A DNA stretch of 64,000 bases from Ligula intestinalis. Its lineage: Eukaryota; Platyhelminthes; Cestoda; Diphyllobothriidea; Diphyllobothriidae. Where the stretch lies: contig JAYGXS010000008.1 of NCBI GenBank assembly GCA_036362985.1, forward strand, positions 25,052,229 to 25,116,228. Reading direction: 5' to 3'. How positions within the stretch are numbered: the first letter of the stretch is position 1; each line of letters starts with the position of its first letter. Below the pieces are notes generated by a model. That model did not search any database, was not told the origin of the DNA, and saw only the letters and a program-made list of their open reading frames with translations. The position numbers were made by a program, and so were the translations under genes. Positions 57,965 to 64,000 of this stretch are shown piece after piece.

Positions 57965-58334
57965 CATGTTCATGGGCTTTTTCGCCTTCTCCTACACTGT
58001 GCCCTTTCTTACCACCGACCCTTTGTCTGACTTCTTTGCTGAGTGTTCCACCTGCAAATGTTCCTCCTTCTTTTCCTATACTCGGCCTCCTCCTCCCCAC
58101 TCACCAAATTTGCATATTAATTTTCCTACTTATACGTCGGTTAGTCTACTCTTCCCAAGTTAAATCGATTTTTACTCCCCCTTGTTTATCTGAACTACAA
58201 AGATGTCCTGAGTGCACAAGGTCACGACGCTAGCGCCGTTTTGAAAGCAGCCAAATTTGGCTTATATTTGACTACGTTTACAGGACCATGTATGCACGAT
58301 GTCGGAACTTGCAGTTGTCGGCAATTATGGATTA

Positions 58335-58640
58335 GGAAGAGTTTTTGGCGAGCGTATGTAGCTTTCTATAAATCCTCCTCGAGCCATTACATTTATATGG
58401 GAAAGGGGAAAAGGTAACATGCGGGCAATTATGTTCATAATTACAGGCAAATAAGCTATGGGGATAGGGGAGGGGGTTGTTGTTGGGGGTTGTTAGGGTT
58501 GTTGTTGCGGAAGGATGCAGGCAGTTATGTAACCATTGGTCATGCCAAGGTTGGAGATTGTAGAAGGTTCTTTTGCGCACACAAACCGGCTTCCTCAACC
58601 GGATCGCAGTTGCTTCTGCTGGATTATGGATTACTTTTGA
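58335..58640 (-). mobile_element. PLE 9 fragment: 3' end
   Basis: The minus strand retains AEATAIRLRKPVCVRK at the domain end, then a 3' UTR with a degenerate hammerhead at 58340-58400. The rest of the endonuclease is missing. Confidence 0.6.
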
Positions 58641-58974
58641 TTGCCCGGTTTGTGAGTTTGTGCGCCTAATTTTATTCATTGTGAATGGAGGATGATCTCT
58701 GCTGAAAATGTTGGAATGATATTTTCAAAATGAGGCGTATCCCTCGCTCTCAACTCATGCCGCATCTCCTACATCATCTCCGAAGTCATCGGCACCGTCA
58801 ATTTTATCATGGGTTTTATATGCTTTTATATGATTTTATATGGTTTTTTATATCCTTATCATTTAAAGGAGACAACATCGCGAATACAATCAAGCGAAGA
58901 CTACTTTGTTCAATCTAAAGAAATTACTATGCAGCCAAACTTGTTTTCCTCACTCTAACAAAAAAGGCTCCCAA

Positions 58975-59330
58975 TTAACCGGCCAAAGGATGCCTTACAT
59001 TTGTATGCCACCTCAAACTGTGTATACGAATTAACTTGCACTTGCGGATGCGAGTACATTGGCCGTACGCAAAGGCAATTGGCAACCAGGGCTGCTGAGC
59101 ATTTGCCAACTTGGCTTTTAAAACAGGAGAACAAAGTACCACGTTCATCCATTACAAAAAACTTACTAGAAAGTGGTCAGACGGTTGACACTAACACATG
59201 TTTCCACGTCCTTGTTCGAGCACGAACAAACCGGACCTTACGTTACATGGATGCATCCTACATACGGCGGGAGAAACCGGACCTATGTAAGCAACTAGAA
59301 CATGTAGTCAAGCTTAAATTGCCCTAGTAA
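58975..59330 (+). mobile_element. PLE 10 fragment: well-preserved GIY-YIG domain
   Basis: An uninterrupted 108-aa frame: CVYELTCTCGCEYIGRTQRQ, LATRAAEHLPTWL, SSITKNLLESGQTVD, FHVLVRARTNRTLRYMDAS, YIRREKPDLCKQLEHVVKL. It has the paired-cysteine CTCGCEYIGR signature and the later conserved E/K positions of PLE endonucleases. It is the best-preserved endonuclease segment in the window. RT is absent and no hammerhead follows, so it is a fragment of a different PLE subfamily. Confidence 0.85.
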
Positions 59331-60190
59331 ATAACTACCACACTTTTATTTTGTTAAATCCCCTCCCTACTTTTCTTCCCAAGTTTAAAGTTGACATAAC
59401 TATTGACCATTTGCCACGTTAACACAACCTTGCTATTATCGATTTTGTGTAAATTCAAATTGCTCTGTTCTCTAAATATTTCGTTATTCATGCATGGAGC
59501 GGAAGCAGCTGATAAGCGCTCTCGAATTTTATTTGCGCAAATAAATTCTGCTATTTTGGCTGACTTCAGATTTATACAGGGGAAATAAATACTTTAAATT
59601 ATGGGTTCTGTGTGCAATAAACCTCCTCCCTCAAAGATGGCTTATGTCTGTTCTTTCAACCCGAGATTTAGCCTAACAATAGTAGTGCTCGGAATGCAGC
59701 CAGGTTTAGACGCTACAGCCATACAAGGCATCCTTAATTACTACTGCAGTACACTCACCATTGGTGTCCAATTTCGCCGCCGTTTGTGTTCGGAACGATG
59801 TCTGAAGGTCGTGGGCTGCCGCAACAGGTGCCCACCAGCCGTCCGTCGGTAGCTCTGCGCGCCACACAGCTCCACTTGTATTGCAACGGGGGCGGCGTCT
59901 GTCAGGGGCCAGAATGTATGCATGCGGTGTCCGTTCTTCAGTTCGCGCCGGTCGGATTGGCGCGACGGGCATCCAGGGCCGCCGGCCGGCCGTCTTTTCA
60001 TGACAAAACAAAAAGTCACTCTCTCACAGCCGGCTGCGTGTTGGGTGACTCATCCGACGACGAGACCCCAAAACAGAACGGACACGCACAGGGTGGACCA
60101 GACCTGACCGGCAGGGGAGTAGGCACGAGGGCGGGCGCGCGCAAACCGACCCATGCCGCTGCACTTGGGTAAGGGGTAAGCGGTACGGTA
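59331..60190. other. No recognised gene; overlapping GC-rich frames
   Basis: 59786-60172 (plus, 128 aa) and 59706-60011 (minus) overlap antisense. No motif was recognised. Confidence 0.35.
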
Positions 60191-60194
60191 TGGC

Positions 60195-60380
60195 CGACTA
60201 AACAGGACATGGGAACAACAGGAACCGTTTACAATGCGCGTGGCTTTGCGCTAAATTTCGGGCAAGCTTGCTTTACGATGAAGACGTGGGTTAGGATGAG
60301 GTTGAAATTGAGGTTAAAGTCAGAGTTGGCGGCATATGGCCAGGATTATAGTAAGACTTACGGTTTGGCTTCATGCTACC
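60195..60380 (-). repeat. Repeat family 6 (reverse) plus degenerate hexamer tract
   Basis: The reverse complement shares GTTCCCATGTCCTGTTTAG and CGCAAAGCCACGC wording with 33385-33450, followed by a GGTTAGGATGAGG-like tract. Confidence 0.5.
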
Positions 60381-60450
60381 TGTACGCATAGACTAATATA
60401 GAAATGGCGTAGCGAATGTGAGACTGCTATCATGAAGCCCACACTAGCCT

Positions 60451-60550
60451 NNNNNNNNNNNNNNNNNNNNNNNNNNNNNNNNNNNNNNNNNNNNNNNNNN
60501 NNNNNNNNNNNNNNNNNNNNNNNNNNNNNNNNNNNNNNNNNNNNNNNNNN
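60451..60550. other. Assembly gap (100 N)
   Basis: Exactly 100 N. Confidence 0.99.
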
Positions 60551-60631
60551 AAAATCAGGTTAGTTTGACACCTCAACACCGTCTTTGATAGTACAATTCG
60601 ACAACACACGTTGCATTGGGCCAAATTTCAG

Positions 60632-60835
60632 AGAAATTCGGTTCGGTATTAAGATGAGGGCGAGAGTAAAGTATAAAGTTGAAGGTAAGGTCAGAGTTGG
60701 GGCTAGAGTCTGGACTATGATAAAGGTTGGGGTTCGGATTCGTGTTAACCGTAGGAGATGGGTTAAGGGTAGGGCTAGGGTAAAGATTAAGGTTACGGTT
60801 TAAGTTTTAATGTTAGTTTTAGAGTTAAGACACGG
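60632..60835 (-). repeat. Degenerate telomere-like hexamer tract
   Basis: Drifting GGGTTAAGGGTAGGGCTAGG-type wording with a period near 6. Read on the minus strand it resembles 33300-33385. Too degenerate to be a telomere. Confidence 0.6.
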
Positions 60836-60929
60836 GATTGTAGTGGCTGTAACCCTTCCTATTTCCTTCCAACGCGCACACACACCAACGCTCACCCGTT
60901 GGCCTCAGGCATCATTGTGCATGTGCGCC

Positions 60930-61297
60930 CCGATGTCAACCTACCTCAGTCTGCTCTGATGGCTCTAGCAAATAATCGTCCTGAGGTTGACTCACACAAA
61001 GGCCACTCTGGGCGCTTCTGACAATTCCCACGCTGACTAACGCACCGGATTCCGTCCCGCCAGAGAGCGTACGTAAGCAGCGTTGTGATGACCCCGCACT
61101 CCCATACACTATGGTCGGACGCATGCCGGTCCGGGTTTCGAATTCCTCCTACATATTTTCCCACTCCTTCTATGCAGGATAAACTGATCCTACCACTCTG
61201 GCCACTTGCTGTCTTCCATTCTCCTAGGAAACCGGACCTGAAGATCGTACTGGCTAGAATTTAACCTTATTAATCCCAACCCCCCCCCCCCACGATA
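60930..61297 (+). mobile_element. LTR family 2-like, plus strand
   Basis: U3 CCTGAGGTTGACTCACAC, R GCAGGATAAACTGATCC, U5 GGACCTGAAGATCGTACTGG, end CACGATA after a 14-C run. No primer site follows. Confidence 0.6.
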
Positions 61298-62776
61298 GAA
61301 GAAAGACCAAGCCCCCATGGATACTGTAACTCACAGGGTCAAAAGTACCTGTGTCTGATGTTGTCTCCAAGGCGGTTTTCGATCAGGGAACTTCTTGTTC
61401 CAACGATCGCATCTGTGTCTTCTCAACTACTGTATAGAGTTCACAATTTCGCGTGTATCAAAGCCCCTTCGCCAGTTCGCTGTTTGTGCTCTGTGTGAGT
61501 CAGCCTTTCACACGCCGGCGCCGATCGATACTATCGGTTTCAAAGCTCGTGCACGCACATGCGCACCTCGTCCCAGGAGACATACAACGACCATCACTGA
61601 GAATAGGTTGATGTGGAGAATTGTTGCTGCCACTCCCACCAGCTCCTGTGTACCATGCAGCATGCCAAATGTTGAACTGTTGTTTTACATGCTACTACCT
61701 TCTTATTAGTAACGAGAATTGTACAGTTCACGTACTCTTATTTCCCATTTGGTCATTCATCGTTCGCTCTACTCATACCCATCGCCTTCCGTGATTCTTT
61801 GCTCATTGTCCCTTGTCTGCTTCCGCCTTTAAACCAAAAACTACGTGTTGATGTGTTTGGCAAGACTGCTCGTGGTCACCTTTTTCTGATTTCTATCCCG
61901 CTCTGTTAGTCTTATCGTTTATTACTATCGAACCACAGGGAATTTTCAAGTTCATCTGACTACCATCTGACATAGCCTTTGACTGCACATGCATTTAGTC
62001 TGGTGGTAAAAAAACAATCCAATCAAGGAAATCTAAACAATCTAAACAACTGCAGTTCTGTGGGTCGGAGACACTTTGCTGTTTAACACTGCACCTTTGA
62101 CAGAACGATAACTACTAAAACTGACTGTGACATAGACTACGTTTAGATTTGCATAAGGCTAAAAATTGTCCATACCGCATATTTTCGAGTACTCTTTGAC
62201 CCTGTATTCCGTCGTACCATGTACGTCAATCCCAAATATTAACAACAATTGGTTTTAGCACCGTACTTTTAAAAAGACACTGAAGAAAAATCCACCTGCA
62301 AATCTCAACGGTAACAAAGGAGTCGGCCAAATATGACGTCCAACTCCTGACAGGGAGAAAACGCATTTTAAGTAACGTCTGTCCCTCGCGCACAGGAGAA
62401 CAATTTAGCAATTGAAATGATTCGCAGTTTTGAGGTTATAGTCGAAGAGGTTAAACAAAAAGGGAAAGTGAACATTATGTATGTAGGTCAGACACAATTT
62501 CACGATGGAAGAGGAGAATTCCAAAATTGTTCAACCAAAGATAACACCATAATTGTTTTTTCTAGCTCCGTCATTTTAATTTGCCACTTCGCTGTCTGAA
62601 GAGTTATAGTTTTACTTAGCTTATTTTTTTATTTGATTTAGTTTTTTAAGCAACATATGTTTGCTTGTCGGCTTATCGTACTCCAACGTCTGTCCAAATG
62701 CATGAAAAGCTATTCCAAGTTTCAAAAAATGCCGAAAAAATCCATCTCTCACGTTTTTAATTCCTAAATTTCGATA
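61298..62776. other. No recognised gene
   Basis: 61380-61420 (CTTGTTCCAACGATCGCATC) resembles the tail after the degenerate PLE end at 2880-2895. Otherwise only short unrecognised frames (61395-61709 plus, 62417-62599 plus). Confidence 0.4.
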
Positions 62777-62778
62777 TA

Positions 62779-63761
62779 CAGTAGACGCCGTTGATCATGT
62801 TATATTTCTACATATGCGAAAGACTAATACTCTTTCGCTAATCGGAATTGACTCCAGTTGTGACACTGACTATAATGTAGTGTATTCTGAAGTCATTTCA
62901 GTCAGGATAGGAAGCCGGCTTTTTAACGAGCTTCGTTCCGACTCCTAGCAAAACGTATCTATTGTAAAAACTGACTACTTAAATAATATGCCTTGTATCA
63001 TTGATTTTGTGTGATTTTTTAAATTCAACTATATTTAATGGAAAACACGCAGAAAAAATTATTTTTTGCACTTGTTTGATAGAAAATTACGCGTTCTTTA
63101 AATTTTATACTCAAAGATAGGGTAGCTTTCGGTTTTAAATTAGTTGCTAATTATGAGATTTTTTACGATTGTTAGGTCTTCATCCATAATAACTCGTATC
63201 CGTCAATTTATTAGTGCTGCCTATACTGCATAAAATATATTCCAAATCTATTTCACTATTTTATGACAACTAGGTGACGTCTTCCTCAAACTGTAGGCAA
63301 AACTGTACATTTCCTTAAAAACGATGCACACAGTACACAGTTTTTAAACCTTGAATTCGAGTGTAGCATTCACTCGTTTAGAAAATTGTTCGGCAGATGA
63401 GCAACATTTTAAAACCAAAAGCTTCCCTTTCTTTGAGTATAAAATTTAAAGAACGTGTAATTTGCTATCAAAGAAGTACAAAAAATAATTTTCTCGTGCA
63501 TGTTTTCCATAAAATATATTTGAATTTATAAAGGCAGACAAAATCAATTATATAAAGGCATACTACTTAAGTAGTCAGTTTTTGCAATAGATACGTTTTT
63601 CTAGGAGTCGAAACGTTAAAAAGCGGGCTTTCTACTCTGACTTAAATGACTTCAGAATACACTACACGATAATCAGTATCACAACTGGAGTCAATTCCGA
63701 TTAGCAAACGAGTATTGTCTTTCGCATATGCGAAATATTGCATGATCAACGGCGTCTACTG
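62779..63761. mobile_element. Foldback family A, complete copy (983 bp)
   Basis: Arms of about 370 bp (62779 to about 63150, mirrored about 63390 to 63761) start CAGTAGACGCCGTTGATCAT and flank a ~240-bp spacer. TA lies at 62777-62778 and 63762-63763. The CAGT terminus and TA duplication recall Tc1/mariner-type elements, but no transposase is encoded. Confidence 0.85.
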
Positions 63762-64000
63762 TAGAGTCGATACTGGTTTGTAGTCTATTTGCATGTACTT
63801 TTCCCGAAGATTTTTTCCCATTGGTTGTACTTGTCCTTTTAATTATCATGTGCAAGTGTTTAGATATTTATGAAAGTGAAGAAGTGGATCCGACAAAGCA
63901 AAGGGAGACCAGAATGGCCATTTCTGGCTTATTAGCTGTCATCACTTCATCATCATATCACCTTTGTCACTATTTGACGGTCATTGAGGGTTTGCGTTGC

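Noticed and set aside
60632..60835. True telomeric repeat
   Set aside because: Period and sequence drift too much, and it is internal and beside a dispersed repeat.

Overview
The window looks like repeat-dense nuclear DNA from an invertebrate, most probably a parasitic flatworm. I favour a diphyllobothriidean-type tapeworm, but this placement is an inference. It rests on three things: many Penelope-like elements (PLEs) with GIY-YIG endonuclease domains, LTR elements primed by tRNA-Trp (as in flatworm CsRn1-type elements), and a degraded kelch-like gene. No prokaryotic operon, CRISPR array, rRNA or intact host gene was recognised. Two 100-N gaps show it is a draft scaffold. All similarities were found by eye, so repeat borders are good to about 10-20 bp unless a duplication or junction fixes them.

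Layout. 1-5.4 kb: LTR fragments, including a solo LTR nested in an older LTR, and a degenerate hammerhead-like PLE end. 5.4-7 kb: a 5'-truncated PLE carrying a SINE-like insertion. 7-20 kb: LTR remnants, AT-rich repeats and partial foldback elements. 20-22.2 kb: a compact non-autonomous LTR retrotransposon inserted beside an older LTR; the same junction occurs inverted at 1.6-2.65 kb. 22.7-27.3 kb: PLE fragments, including one flanked by inverted ends with opposing hammerhead motifs. 27.9-30.5 kb: a palindromic MITE-like unit and a tRNA-like sequence. 31.1-34.2 kb: a PLE nested inside another PLE with a 12-bp target duplication, then a PLE end-palindrome. 34.8-36.4 kb: a second compact LTR element on the minus strand. 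37.7-38.6 kb: a truncated non-LTR retrotransposon. 39.9-41.1 kb: a kelch-like pseudogene. 41.7-42.5 kb: a foldback element. 42.5-45.7 kb: a nearly full-length but frame-disrupted APE-type non-LTR retrotransposon. 46-52 kb: AT-rich tandem and inverted repeats. 52.4-53.6 kb: a tRNA-Trp-derived sequence inside a hairpin, then an internally inverted PLE. 53.6-55.7 kb: an AT-rich repeat plus a foldback element. 56-64 kb: more LTRs, two PLE endonuclease fragments, degenerate hexamer tracts and a complete foldback element.

The most interesting signals are these. (1) Several sequence classes of hammerhead-ribozyme-like motifs sit at the 3' ends of PLEs, some as inverted pairs. (2) The LTR primer sites match tRNA-Trp over about 42 nt or more rather than the usual 12-18 nt, and one such segment lies inside a 30-bp-armed hairpin. 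(3) There are two families of roughly 950-980 bp foldback elements with very long inverted arms and TA target duplications.
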